This document shows positions 5,725 through 13,556 of a stretch of 14,914 nt of DNA, in pieces (position 1 is the first letter of the stretch; the number at the start of each line of letters is the position of its first letter). The DNA comes from Fen-999 sp964469455 (GTDB taxonomy: Bacteria > Pseudomonadota > Gammaproteobacteria > Burkholderiales > Rhodocyclaceae), in contig CAYXZX010000058.1 of assembly GCA_964469455.1 (NCBI GenBank), forward strand, positions 1-14,914. The letters are read 5' to 3'. Under the pieces are notes generated by a model, which was given only the letters and a program-made list of their open reading frames with translations, was not told the origin of the DNA and did not search any database. The translations under genes and the position numbers were made by a program.

Positions 5725-8547
5725 TCAGCCCAGGGCGGCGTCGATGACTTGCTTCTGTTGGACGGCATGCTTGGCCGCGTAGCCGACCGCCGGCGATGCC
5801 GAGGCCGGCCGCGCCGCCACTTCGAGGGTCTGCCCCTTGGCGAGCACGCGCATCAAGGTGTGGTGCTTGGCGTACCACGCGCCCTGGTTGAGCGGCTCTT
5901 CCTGGCACCAGACAATCTGCCTGGCGTTCGGATACTTCTTGAGTTCCTCCGAAAGGCGGCGATCATCCAGCGGATAGAGCTGCTCGATGCGCAGCAGGGC
6001 GACGTTCTCGAGCTTGCGCTCGCGGCGCGCCGCCAGCAATTCATAGTAGATCTTGCCGGCGCAGGCGACGATGCGGGTCACCTTCCTGGCGGCGAGGTCG
6101 TCGACTTCGCCGATCACCGTCTGGAAAGTCCCTTTCGCCAGTTCGTCGAACGAACTGGTCGCGTCCTTGTGCCGCAGCAGGGACTTCGGCGTCATGACGA
6201 TGAGAGGCTTGCGCTGCTTGCGCAGCATCTGCCTGCGCAGCAAATGGAAGATCTGCGCGGCGTTGGAGGGCTGGCAAACTTCCCAGTTGAACTCTGCGGA
6301 CAACTGCATGTAGCGCTCGAGCCGTGCGGACGAATGCTCGGGGCCCTGGCCCTCGTAGCCATGAGGCAGCAACATCACCAGGCCGCAACCGCGTCCCCAC
6401 TTCGCCTCGCCCGAACTGAGGAACTGGTCGATCACCACCTGGGCGCCATTGGCGAAGTCGCCGAATTGCGCCTCCCAGATCACCAGTTCGTTCGGCGCGG
6501 CGGTGGCGAAACCGTACTCGAACGCAAGCACCGCCTCCTCCGACAACACGGAATCGAAGCAGTGGAACCAGCCCTGCTTCTCCTGGAGCTGCTGAAGCGG
6601 CCAATAGGTGCCCTCGTCCCACTTCTCGCGCTTCTGGTCGTGCAGGGCGGCATGCCGGTGGAAGAAGGTGCCGCGTCCGACATCCTCGCCGGAAATGCGC
6701 ACGTTGTAGCCCGCCGCCAGCAGGGTGGCATACGCCATGGTTTCGCCCATGCCCCAGTCAACCGGCAGCTTGCCCGCCGCCATCTGCCGGCGGTCGTCGA
6801 TGATCTTCTGGACGCGTGAATGCAGGCTGAAGTGGTCCGGAATCGTGGTGACGCGCTCGGCCAGGCGCTGCAGTTCCTTCTTCGGCACCGTGGTATCGCA
6901 CTTCTCGGTGTAGGGAACGTTGGCATGCGGCCGCCAGTCGATGGCGTACTTGCTCTGGTGATCGGAAATCACCGGATCGATCAGATGCCGGCCCTCGTCC
7001 AGCGCGGTGCGATAGTCCTTGATCATCCGCTCGCCGTCGTCGGCGCCGATGACACCCTGGGCCGCCAGCTTCTCGGCGTAAAGCTTGCGGGTGCCGGGAT
7101 GCGCATTGACCTTCTTGTACATCAAGGGCTGCGTCACCATCGGCTCGTCCTGCTCGTTGTGGCCGAGCTTGCGGAAGCAGACGATGTCGATGACGACATC
7201 CTTGCCGAACTCCTGGCGGAACTCCATCGCCATCTGGGTGACGAAGGCGACCGCGTCGGCATCGTCGCCGTTGACATGGAATATGGGAGCCTCGACCATC
7301 TTGAAGATGTCGGTGCAATAGAGCGAGGAGCGATAGTCCCGCAGGTCGGAGGTGGTGAAGCCGATCTGGTTGTTCACCACCAGATGCACGGTGCCGCCCG
7401 TGCCATAACCGCGCGTCTGCGAGAAGTTGAGCATCTCCTGGTTGACCCCCTGGCCGGCGACGGCGGCATCGCCATGGATCAGCACCGGCACCACTTCGCG
7501 GCGCCCCGAGGCGCCGCGCCGCACCTGCCGCGCATACACCGAGCCGCAGACCACCGGGTTGACGATCTCGAGGTGCGAGGGATTGAAAGCCAGCGTCAGG
7601 TGCATCGGCCGCGCCGGAGTCGCGACGTCCGAGGAATAGCCCAGGTGGTACTTGACGTCACCAGCGGAAAGTTCCTGCGCCTTCTTGCCCTCGAATTCCT
7701 CGAACAGCATGCCGGGCTGCTTGCCGAGCGTATTCACCAGGACGTTGAGACGGCCCCGGTGGGCCATGCCGATCACCATCTCCTCGACGCCGACAACGCC
7801 GCCGGTACGGATCAACTGGTCCATGGCCACGATCAGCGACTCGCCCCCTTCCAGCGAGAAGCGCTTCTGGCCGACATAGCGGGTGTGCAGGTAGCGTTCG
7901 AGCGTCTCGGCAGCGGTCAGGCGCTCCAGGAAACGCTTCTTGTCATCGGGTCCGTAGGCCGGCGTGGCACGGCACCTTTCGAGCCGCGACTGCAGCCAGC
8001 GCTTTTGCACCACCTCGGTCAGGTGCATGTACTCGGAACCCACCGAGCCGCAATAGGTTTGCCGCACCGCCTCGAGAATCTCGCGCAGGGTGGCCGACTC
8101 GCCGACCGCCTCGAACGAACCCGTGTGGAAGACATGCCCAAGATCGGCTTCGGTGAATCCGTAGTAGGAGGGATCGAGTTCGGCGACCGCCGGCCGCTCC
8201 TGGCGCTTCAGCGGATCGAGCTGGGCCCAGCGGTTGCCCAGGAAGCGGTAGGCGTTGATCAGCTGCAGCACCCTGACCTGCTTTTCGGCATTCTGCTTGC
8301 TCGCGCGCACCGGTGCCGCCAGGGTGCCTTCCTTGGCCCTTTGCGCAAACGAGGCGATCACTGGCGCATGTGGCACGTCCGGCGCGGTGGTGTTGCCAAC
8401 GCCGGGCAAGGCGCCCAGCTTGTCGAAATAATCGCGCCACGCCGGCTCGACGGCGGCCGGGTTGTCCAGGTAGCGCTCGTAGAGTTCCTCTATGAACGGC
8501 GCATTGGCGCCGAACAGGTAGGAATTCGCCAATGTTTGTCTCATCAT
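5725..8547 (-). CDS. odhA: 2-oxoglutarate dehydrogenase E1 component
   Basis: OdhA (SucA) is the thiamine-diphosphate enzyme that decarboxylates 2-oxoglutarate and succinylates the lipoyl group of OdhB. The 940-residue product has the usual length. Residues ~8-45 (SYLFGANAPFIEELYERYL) are the N-terminal segment that anchors E1 to the complex. MAHRGRLNVL carries His263 and VKYHLGYSSD carries His301, matching the E. coli active-site histidines. The ThDP/Mg motif runs from HGDAAVAGQG (358-367) to NNQIG (392-396). The C-terminal transketolase-like pyrimidine and regulatory domains follow (EAQFGDFANGAQV). I chose 8547 over the longer open frame to 8700 because AGAGGTGA (8555-8562) lies 7 nt upstream and the extension would overlap gltA with Arg/Pro-rich sequence. 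A second ATG follows immediately (8544). Succinyl-CoA synthetase genes, often next to this block in other bacteria, are absent here. Confidence 0.97.
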   Translation of the reverse strand: MMRQTLANSYLFGANAPFIEELYERYLDNPAAVEPAWRDYFDKLGALPGVGNTTAPDVPHAPVIASFAQRAKEGTLAAPVRASKQNAEKQVRVLQLINAYRFLGNRWAQLDPLKRQERPAVAELDPSYYGFTEADLGHVFHTGSFEAVGESATLREILEAVRQTYCGSVGSEYMHLTEVVQKRWLQSRLERCRATPAYGPDDKKRFLERLTAAETLERYLHTRYVGQKRFSLEGGESLIVAMDQLIRTGGVVGVEEMVIGMAHRGRLNVLVNTLGKQPGMLFEEFEGKKAQELSAGDVKYHLGYSSDVATPARPMHLTLAFNPSHLEIVNPVVCGSVYARQVRRGASGRREVVPVLIHGDAAVAGQGVNQEMLNFSQTRGYGTGGTVHLVVNNQIGFTTSDLRDYRSSLYCTDIFKMVEAPIFHVNGDDADAVAFVTQMAMEFRQEFGKDVVIDIVCFRKLGHNEQDEPMVTQPLMYKKVNAHPGTRKLYAEKLAAQGVIGADDGERMIKDYRTALDEGRHLIDPVISDHQSKYAIDWRPHANVPYTEKCDTTVPKKELQRLAERVTTIPDHFSLHSRVQKIIDDRRQMAAGKLPVDWGMGETMAYATLLAAGYNVRISGEDVGRGTFFHRHAALHDQKREKWDEGTYWPLQQLQEKQGWFHCFDSVLSEEAVLAFEYGFATAAPNELVIWEAQFGDFANGAQVVIDQFLSSGEAKWGRGCGLVMLLPHGYEGQGPEHSSARLERYMQLSAEFNWEVCQPSNAAQIFHLLRRQMLRKQRKPLIVMTPKSLLRHKDATSSFDELAKGTFQTVIGEVDDLAARKVTRIVACAGKIYYELLAARRERKLENVALLRIEQLYPLDDRRLSEELKKYPNARQIVWCQEEPLNQGAWYAKHHTLMRVLAKGQTLEVAARPASASPAVGYAAKHAVQQKQVIDAALG

Positions 8548-8554
8548 ATTGTCG

Positions 8555-8562
8555 TCACCTCT
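8555..8562 (-). promoter_or_regulatory. Ribosome binding site deciding the odhA start
   Basis: Minus-strand AGAGGTGA sits 7 nt before the ATG at 8547, in the 50-nt gap after the gltA stop. It is a near-ideal anti-16S match and rules out the upstream ATG at 8700, which lies inside gltA. Confidence 0.85.
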
Positions 8563-8597
8563 GCTGGTCGGAGCCACGCCCGGCAAGGGCGGCGGGC

Positions 8598-9890
8598 TTA
8601 TCGCTGTTCGATGGTCGGCACGTCGCGGCGCGTGGCGCCGACATACAGCTGACGCGGCCGGCCGATCTTCTGCTCCGGATCGCCGATCATCTCGTGCCAC
8701 TGGGCGATCCAGCCGATGGTGCGGGCCATGGCGAAAATGCCGGTGAACAGCTGGGTCGGGATGCCCAGCGCCTTCTGGACGATGCCGGAATAGAAGTCGA
8801 CGTTCGGATACAGCTTCTTCTCGATGAAGTATTCATCCTCGAGGGCGATGCGCTCGAGTTCAAGCGCCAGCTTGAACAGCCGGTCGTCATGGAGGCCGAG
8901 TTCGTTGAGCACCTCGTGGCAGGTCTCGCGCATCAGCTTGGCGCGCGGGTCGAAATTCTTGTACACCCGGTGACCGAAGCCCATCAGCTTGAAATTGTCG
9001 TTCTTGTCCTTGGCGCGCTTGATGTACTCCGGCACGCGCGACACATCGCCGATTTCCTCGAGCATCCGCAGGCAGGCCTCGTTGGCGCCGCCATGCGCCG
9101 GCCCCCAGAGGCAGGCGATGCCAGCGGCGATGCAGGCGAACGGATTGGCACCCGACGAACCCGCCAGGCGCACCGTCGAGGTCGAGGCATTCTGCTCGTG
9201 ATCGGCATGCAGGATCAGGATGCGGTCGAGCGCGCGCACCAGCACGGGATTGGGCTCGTATTCCTCGCACGGATTGCTGAACATCATGTGCATGAAGTTG
9301 GCCGTGTAGTCGAGGCTGTTCTTCGGATAGGGCATTGGCATGCCAATCGAATACTTGTAGGCCATCGCGACGATGGTCGGCATCTTGGCGATCAGGCGCA
9401 CCGCCGCGATCAGGCGATGTTCGGGATTGTTGATGTCGAGCGAGTCATGGTAGAAGGCCGACAGCGCGCCGACCAGGCCGACCAGCACCGCCATCGGGTG
9501 CGAGTCGCGGCGGAAGCCCTGCATGAAGCGGGTCAACTGCTCGTGCACCATGGTGTGGCGCTTCACGCGCTTGTTCCAGTCGTCGCGCTGGGCATGGTTC
9601 GGCAACTCGCCGTGCTTGAGCAGGTAGCAGACCTCCAGGAAGTCGCACTTTTCCGCCAGTTGCTCGATCGGGTAGCCACGATAGAGCAGTTCGCCCTTGT
9701 CGCCGTCGATGTAGGTGATCGACGACTTGCACGACGCGGTGGACATGTAGCCCGGATCGAAGGTGAAGGTGCCGGTCTTGCCATACAACGGCCGGACGTC
9801 GATGACGTCCGGACCGATGCTGCCGGAATACACGGGAAGCTCGACGGCCTTGCCGTCGATGTTCAGCGTTGCCATGCGTTGTGCGTTCAT
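8598..9890 (-). CDS. gltA: Citrate synthase (type II, hexameric style)
   Basis: GltA condenses oxaloacetate and acetyl-CoA to citrate, the entry step of the TCA cycle. The 430-residue protein has the catalytic triad in standard positions: His266 in GPAHGGANE, His307 in GFGHRVYKN and Asp365 in YPNVDFYSG. The segment ILHADHEQNASTSTVR (226-241) and the N-terminal β-strand region (TLNIDGKAVELPVYSGSIG) are typical of the Gram-negative type II enzyme. Cys208 (SNPCEEY) corresponds to the cysteine near the NADH site of the E. coli enzyme, so NADH inhibition is possible. The ATG at 9890 has AGGGG about 10 nt upstream; Met6 is an alternative with no ribosome site. The gene follows sdhE by 53 nt, in which I see no terminator or good promoter, and precedes odhA by 50 nt. 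Confidence 0.98.
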   Translation of the reverse strand: MNAQRMATLNIDGKAVELPVYSGSIGPDVIDVRPLYGKTGTFTFDPGYMSTASCKSSITYIDGDKGELLYRGYPIEQLAEKCDFLEVCYLLKHGELPNHAQRDDWNKRVKRHTMVHEQLTRFMQGFRRDSHPMAVLVGLVGALSAFYHDSLDINNPEHRLIAAVRLIAKMPTIVAMAYKYSIGMPMPYPKNSLDYTANFMHMMFSNPCEEYEPNPVLVRALDRILILHADHEQNASTSTVRLAGSSGANPFACIAAGIACLWGPAHGGANEACLRMLEEIGDVSRVPEYIKRAKDKNDNFKLMGFGHRVYKNFDPRAKLMRETCHEVLNELGLHDDRLFKLALELERIALEDEYFIEKKLYPNVDFYSGIVQKALGIPTQLFTGIFAMARTIGWIAQWHEMIGDPEQKIGRPRQLYVGATRRDVPTIEQR

Positions 9891-9943
9891 TTCAAGAACC
9901 CCTGTCAGGTCGCCCTTCGTTATTTACCGGTTTCGCTGCCGCG

Positions 9944-10189
9944 TCAGGCCCGACGCAACCGCTCGACCATGCCCTTGGCGCGCGGATCGTCCGTCTCGGT
10001 CTGCCCGCTCACCAGATACCAAAGCTCGTGATCCTCCATCGCCAGCAGATCCTCGAGCACAGCTTCGTCGTCCTCGGTCAACTCCCCGGCATTCCGCCAG
10101 AACCGTTCGAAAACGATGTCCAACTCCAGCAGCGCGCGCCGGCAATGCCAGCGCAGGCGTTCTCGACGGACACGCCGCTGCTCGTCCAT
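9944..10189 (-). CDS. sdhE: FAD assembly factor SdhE (succinate dehydrogenase flavinylation)
   Basis: SdhE (YgfY/Sdh5 family) is a small cytoplasmic protein that binds SdhA and promotes covalent attachment of FAD. The 81-residue all-helical product shows the family pattern: WHCRRALLELDIVFERF (residues 14-30) followed by acidic helices (LTEDDEAVLEDLL, MEDHELWYLVSG). The conserved RGxxE motif reads R18-A19-L20-L21-E22, so its glycine is replaced by alanine; the codon is GCG and the surrounding residues are normal. The start is 3 nt after the sdhB TAG stop, with GCGGTG as ribosome site, indicating translation coupled to sdhB. Placement between sdhB and gltA puts the maturation factor in the same transcript as its client SdhA. 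The assignment rests on size, motif and context. Whether the Ala variant keeps full activity is open. Confidence 0.93.
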   Translation of the reverse strand: MDEQRRVRRERLRWHCRRALLELDIVFERFWRNAGELTEDDEAVLEDLLAMEDHELWYLVSGQTETDDPRAKGMVERLRRA

Positions 10190-10192
10190 GCG

Positions 10193-10909
10193 CTACACCG
10201 CCCGACGCACCATCATGTCCTTGATCTTGCCGATGGCCTTGGTCGGATTGAGTCCCTTGGGGCAGACATCGACGCAGTTCATGATGGTGTGGCAGCGGAA
10301 CAGCCGGTAGGGATCCTCCAGGTTGTCAAGCCGTTCGTTGGTCGCCTGATCACGCGTGTCGGCGAGGAAACGATAGGCCGCCAGCAGACCTGCCGGGCCG
10401 ACGAACTTGTCCGGATTCCACCAGAACGACGGACAGGACGTCGAACAGCAGGCGCACAGGATGCACTCGTAAAGACCGTTCAGTTCCTCGCGATCCTCCG
10501 GGCTTTGCAGGCGTTCGCGCTCCGGCGGCGGATCGTTGTTGACGAGATAGGGCTTGATCGAGTGGTACTGCTTGAAGAATTGCGTCATATCCACGATCAG
10601 ATCGCGGATCACCGGCAGCCCTGGCAGGGGCCGCAACACGATGGGCTTGCCGTCCGGGAAGCTCGCCAGGTCGGTGAGGCAGGCCAGCCCGTTCTTGCCG
10701 TTGATGTTGAGCGCGTCCGAACCGCAAACCCCCTCCCGGCAGGACCGGCGGAAGGCGATGGAGTCATCCTTGGCTTTCAGTTTCACCAGCGCGTCGAGCA
10801 GTTTGCGGTCGGTGGCATCGACCTCGACGGCGATGTCCTGCATGTAGGGCTTCTGGTCCTTGTCCGGATCGTAGCGATAGATCTTGAATTGGAGCGTGCG
10901 CATGGTCAT
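10193..10909 (-). CDS. sdhB: Succinate dehydrogenase iron-sulfur subunit SdhB
   Basis: SdhB carries electrons from the SdhA flavin to ubiquinone at the membrane through three clusters. In the 238-residue protein the N-terminal ferredoxin domain binds [2Fe-2S] with C57, C62, D65 and C77 (SCREGVCGSD, LACLT). The C-terminal domain holds the [4Fe-4S] ligands C149, C152, C155 and C216, and the [3Fe-4S] ligands C159, C206 and C212 (CILCACCSTSC, FRCHTIMNCVDVCPKG). The C-terminal ligand numbers are the same as in E. coli SdhB as I recall them. All ligands are present. The start at 10909 has GAGGA 7 nt upstream and lies 10 nt after the sdhA stop; an ATG two codons later is an alternative. It sits fourth in the complex II block. 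Confidence 0.98.
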   Translation of the reverse strand: MTMRTLQFKIYRYDPDKDQKPYMQDIAVEVDATDRKLLDALVKLKAKDDSIAFRRSCREGVCGSDALNINGKNGLACLTDLASFPDGKPIVLRPLPGLPVIRDLIVDMTQFFKQYHSIKPYLVNNDPPPERERLQSPEDREELNGLYECILCACCSTSCPSFWWNPDKFVGPAGLLAAYRFLADTRDQATNERLDNLEDPYRLFRCHTIMNCVDVCPKGLNPTKAIGKIKDMMVRRAV

Positions 10910-10919
10910 GTCCCGTTCC

Positions 10920-12707
10920 TCAGTAGGCGCGCTTCTTCAGGGCGATGGTGTCGACGGAGAGTGGCGTCAGGGTCACCGCCTTGTAGTCGAGGCGATTGCC
11001 CTCCTTGTACCAAAGCGTGTGCTTCAGCCAGTTGGCGTCATCCCGGCCGTCAGGACGTTCCGGCGTGTCGGTCGCGTCATCGCGCACGTGCGCGCCGCGC
11101 GATTCCTTGCGCGCCTCGGCGGAAATCATCGTCGCCACCGCCACCTCGATCAGGTTCTCCAGTTCCAGCGCCTCGACGCGGGCGGTGTTGAAGACCTTCG
11201 ACTTGTCGGCAATCTCGACGCGACGCACGTCCTTTTCGACATCGAGAATCTTCTGTACGCCATCCTTCAATTTGTCGGCAAAGCGGAACACGCCGCAATG
11301 ATTCTGCATGGTCCGCTGCATTGCCAACCGGGTCTCGTGAACGTTCGCGCCACCCGTCTGGCTGTTCAGGCGATCGACGCGCCCGAGGCTTCGATCGATC
11401 TCGGACTGCGGCAAGGGCTTGTGCGCCTTGGCGGACTTCTTCAATTCCTCGACGGCGGTTTCCCCGGCAGACTTGCCAAACACCAGCAGATCGAGCAGCG
11501 AGTTGGTGCCGAGACGATTGGCACCATGCACTGACGCGCAGGCGCACTCGCCGGCGGCGTAGAAACCCGGCACCACCGCCGCCTTGGAATTGCCTTGCGG
11601 CACCACGACCTGGCCGTGATAGTTGGTGGGAATGCCGCCCATCTGGTAGTGGCAGGTCGGCACCACTGGAATCGGCTCCTTGATCGGATCGACGCCGGCG
11701 AACTGGATGGCAATCTCGCGAATGCCCGGCAGCCGCTTCATGATCGTTGCGGGTTCGAGGTGCGTGATGTCCAGCAGGACGAAATCCTTGTTCGGGCCGC
11801 AACCGCGCCCTTCGTTGATCTCGGTGACCATCGCGCGGGAGACGACGTCGCGCGAGGCGAGATCCTTGGCATTCGGCGCGTAGCGTTCCATGAACCGCTC
11901 GCCCTGCATGTTGCGCAGGATGCCGCCCTCGCCGCGCACGCCTTCCGTGATCAGCACGCCGGCGCCGGCCACGCCGGTCGGATGGAACTGCCAGAACTCC
12001 ATGTCCTCGAGCGGGATTCCCGCGCGTGCCGCCATGCCCAGACCGTCGCCGGTGTTGATGAAGGCGTTGGTCGAACTGTAGAAGATGCGCCCCGCGCCGC
12101 CGGTGGCGAAGATGGTGGCCTTGGCGTGGAAGACGACGATCTCGCCGGTCTCCATGTCCATCGCGGTCACGCCGAGCACTTCGCCCTCGGCATCGCGCAC
12201 CAGGTCCAGCGCCATCCATTCGACGAAGAACTGCGTGTTGGCCTTGACGTTGCGCTGGTACATCGCATGCAGCATGGCGTGGCCGGTGCGATCGGCCGCG
12301 GCGCAGGAACGGCGCACGGGTTTCTCACCAAAGTTCGACATGTGGCCGCCGAACGGGCGCTGATAGATTTTGCCGGCATCGGTGCGGTCGAAAGGCATGC
12401 CGTAGTGCTCGAGTTCGATGACGCACTCGTTGGCCTTGCGGCACATGAACTCGATGGCGTCCTGGTCGCCGAGCCAATCCGAACCCTTGACGGTGTCGTA
12501 CATGTGCCAGTGCCAGTGGTCTTCCTCGGAGTTGCCGAGCGACGCGGCCACGCCGCCTTGCGCGGCGACGGTGTGTGAACGGGTCGGAAACACCTTGGTC
12601 AATACTGCCGTCTTGAACCCGGATTCCGACAGTTGGATGGCGGCACGCAGACCGGCGCCACCGGCGCCCACGATCACCGCGTCGAAAGTGCGAACGGTAA
12701 CGCTCAC
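10920..12707 (-). CDS. sdhA: Succinate dehydrogenase flavoprotein subunit SdhA (GTG start)
   Basis: SdhA oxidises succinate to fumarate on the cytoplasmic face of complex II. The 595-residue protein begins with the FAD-binding VGAGGAGLRAA (13-23). H45 in TRSHTVAAQGG is the residue to which FAD is covalently linked. Substrate-site residues are in place: H242 (FHPTG), R286 (LASRDVVSR, the catalytic arginine) and H353 (CHYQMGG). The C-terminus WYKEGNRLDYKAV is typical. The initiation codon is GTG, 2 nt after the sdhD TGA, and a strong GGAGG (12716-12720) inside the sdhD 3' end lies 8 nt before it, so initiation is tied to sdhD translation. The order C-D-A-B is the classical proteobacterial complex II order. 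Confidence 0.98.
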   Translation of the reverse strand: MSVTVRTFDAVIVGAGGAGLRAAIQLSESGFKTAVLTKVFPTRSHTVAAQGGVAASLGNSEEDHWHWHMYDTVKGSDWLGDQDAIEFMCRKANECVIELEHYGMPFDRTDAGKIYQRPFGGHMSNFGEKPVRRSCAAADRTGHAMLHAMYQRNVKANTQFFVEWMALDLVRDAEGEVLGVTAMDMETGEIVVFHAKATIFATGGAGRIFYSSTNAFINTGDGLGMAARAGIPLEDMEFWQFHPTGVAGAGVLITEGVRGEGGILRNMQGERFMERYAPNAKDLASRDVVSRAMVTEINEGRGCGPNKDFVLLDITHLEPATIMKRLPGIREIAIQFAGVDPIKEPIPVVPTCHYQMGGIPTNYHGQVVVPQGNSKAAVVPGFYAAGECACASVHGANRLGTNSLLDLLVFGKSAGETAVEELKKSAKAHKPLPQSEIDRSLGRVDRLNSQTGGANVHETRLAMQRTMQNHCGVFRFADKLKDGVQKILDVEKDVRRVEIADKSKVFNTARVEALELENLIEVAVATMISAEARKESRGAHVRDDATDTPERPDGRDDANWLKHTLWYKEGNRLDYKAVTLTPLSVDTIALKKRAY

Positions 12708-12709
12708 GA

Positions 12710-13054
12710 TCAGAGCCTCCAGATGATTTGCACAGCCCAGCCGGCATAGCCGACCAGAACGAGGAGCGTCAGCACGTGCAGCATCAGTCGAATCGAGACG
12801 GGCTTGACGTAATCCATCCAGATGTCACGGATGCCGACCCACGCGTGATAGCAGAGGCTGACGATGAAAAGAAATGTGAAGAAGCGGACGGCGCCGTTGG
12901 CCATGAGTGCGCGCCAGCCTTCATAGCCACTATCCCGGCCGAGCAGCAGCACCGCCATCACCACGGTGTACAACGCCATGATCGACGCGGTGACGCGCTG
13001 GGCCAGCCAGTCCGTCAATCCATAGCGGGCTCCGACCACGGTTCGGGTCACCAT
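12710..13054 (-). CDS. sdhD: Succinate dehydrogenase membrane anchor SdhD
   Basis: SdhD is the second membrane subunit of complex II, contributing to haem b binding and the ubiquinone site. The 114-residue protein has three predicted transmembrane helices (about residues 22-40, 57-78 and 87-111). His70 in LCYHAWVGIRDIWMDYVKP matches the haem-ligand histidine of E. coli SdhD, and Asp81-Tyr82 match its quinone-site Asp-Tyr pair. The start ATG overlaps the sdhC stop by 7 nt, and GGGAG lies 7 nt upstream inside sdhC, so the two anchors are probably made in equal amounts. The stop lies 2 nt before the GTG of sdhA. It was named SdhD rather than SdhC from the motif and gene order. Confidence 0.94.
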   Translation of the reverse strand: MVTRTVVGARYGLTDWLAQRVTASIMALYTVVMAVLLLGRDSGYEGWRALMANGAVRFFTFLFIVSLCYHAWVGIRDIWMDYVKPVSIRLMLHVLTLLVLVGYAGWAVQIIWRL

Positions 13055-13431
13055 AGTTTCACTCCCAGAATGACTGTCAGCGCCAGGCTGACCACCAGCA
13101 CGGCCAACGCGGACGCGCGTGCCCGAGCCTTCTCGACGCCGACATGAATGTCGATCAGCAGGATGCGGATGCCCATGCAGAAGTGATGCAGATAGGCCCA
13201 GAGCAGTCCCAGCAGGATCAGTTTGACGATCGGATGACCCGTCGTTGCCTTGAATGCCTCGAAGCCTTCCGGCGAACGCAGCGACAGGGCGAACAACCAG
13301 ATCAGCAAGGGCAACATCAGGAACAGGCCGGCACCGCTGACGCGATGCAATATCGACACCCAGCCCGGCAACGGCAGTTTAATTTCGAATAAATTTAGAT
13401 GCTTGGGTCTTTCCTTAACGGATCCAGCCAT
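13048..13431 (-). CDS. sdhC: Succinate dehydrogenase cytochrome b556 subunit SdhC
   Basis: SdhC anchors complex II in the inner membrane and shares haem b and the quinone site with SdhD. The 127-residue protein has the family motif PGWVSILHRVSGAGLF, with Ser26 and Arg30 equivalent to the quinone-site Ser and Arg of E. coli SdhC. Three hydrophobic helices lie at about 32-50, 68-95 and 104-125. His83 in HHFCMGIRILLID is in the haem-ligand position. I chose the start at 13431, giving MAGSVKERPKHLNL, because GGAGGT (13437-13442) is 5 nt upstream; the open frame continues to 13464 but would pass through this site. It is the first gene of the TCA operon, following the regulator gene by 125 nt that contain a -10 box. 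Confidence 0.95.
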   Translation of the reverse strand: MAGSVKERPKHLNLFEIKLPLPGWVSILHRVSGAGLFLMLPLLIWLFALSLRSPEGFEAFKATTGHPIVKLILLGLLWAYLHHFCMGIRILLIDIHVGVEKARARASALAVLVVSLALTVILGVKLW

Positions 13432-13436
13432 GCTCG

Positions 13437-13442
13437 ACCTCC
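13437..13442 (-). promoter_or_regulatory. Ribosome binding site of sdhC
   Basis: Minus-strand GGAGGT, 5 nt before the ATG at 13431, is a perfect core Shine-Dalgarno. It decides the sdhC start against the longer open frame beginning at 13464. Confidence 0.85.
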
Positions 13443-13470
13443 CTCTAATGACACGACGCAGCAAGCAAGG

Positions 13471-13509
13471 ATTATAAATCCGATCAACATGCTAAACAGC
13501 GCCTCTTAT
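13471..13509 (-). promoter_or_regulatory. Candidate sdhC operon promoter with upstream ATAAGA half-site
   Basis: A perfect TATAAT -10 box is present on the minus strand at 13471-13476 and would give a leader of about 33 nt before sdhC. No good TTGACA lies 16-18 nt upstream; the best candidates read TGTTTA or CTGTTT, which suggests an activated or otherwise regulated promoter. At 13504-13509 the minus strand reads ATAAGA (within GATAAGAGG), the same hexamer that forms the arms of the palindrome upstream of mdh. It would sit at about -41 to -46. The -10 is clear; the regulatory link is inferred. Confidence 0.45.
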
Positions 13510-13556
13510 CGACCATCGGGCACCCCACCATTCCCGGCGCACGCCGATTTTCCCGA

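Noticed and set aside
4403..5908. 501-codon minus-strand frame overlapping odhB in another phase
   Set aside because: It is Arg/Gly/Ala-rich out-of-frame translation of odhB, which has intact lipoyl, binding and catalytic domains.
6820..8652. 610-codon open frame on the + strand opposite odhA
   Set aside because: It is a mirror of odhA codons with no recognisable domain. OdhA on the other strand has all catalytic motifs.
8548..8700. N-terminal extension of odhA to an ATG at 8700
   Set aside because: It would overlap the gltA 3' end with Arg/Pro-rich sequence, whereas a near-perfect ribosome site precedes the ATG at 8547.
8532..11191. Long overlapping + strand frames (499 and 440 codons) opposite gltA, sdhE and sdhB
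   Set aside because: They are shadows of GC-rich genes; they span several real genes and gaps and show no family motifs.
13510..13556. GC-rich inverted repeat after the GntR gene as a terminator
   Set aside because: The CGGCG/CGCCG arms leave almost no loop and there is no U-tract. The longer TCGGG/CCCGA pairing has a large loop.
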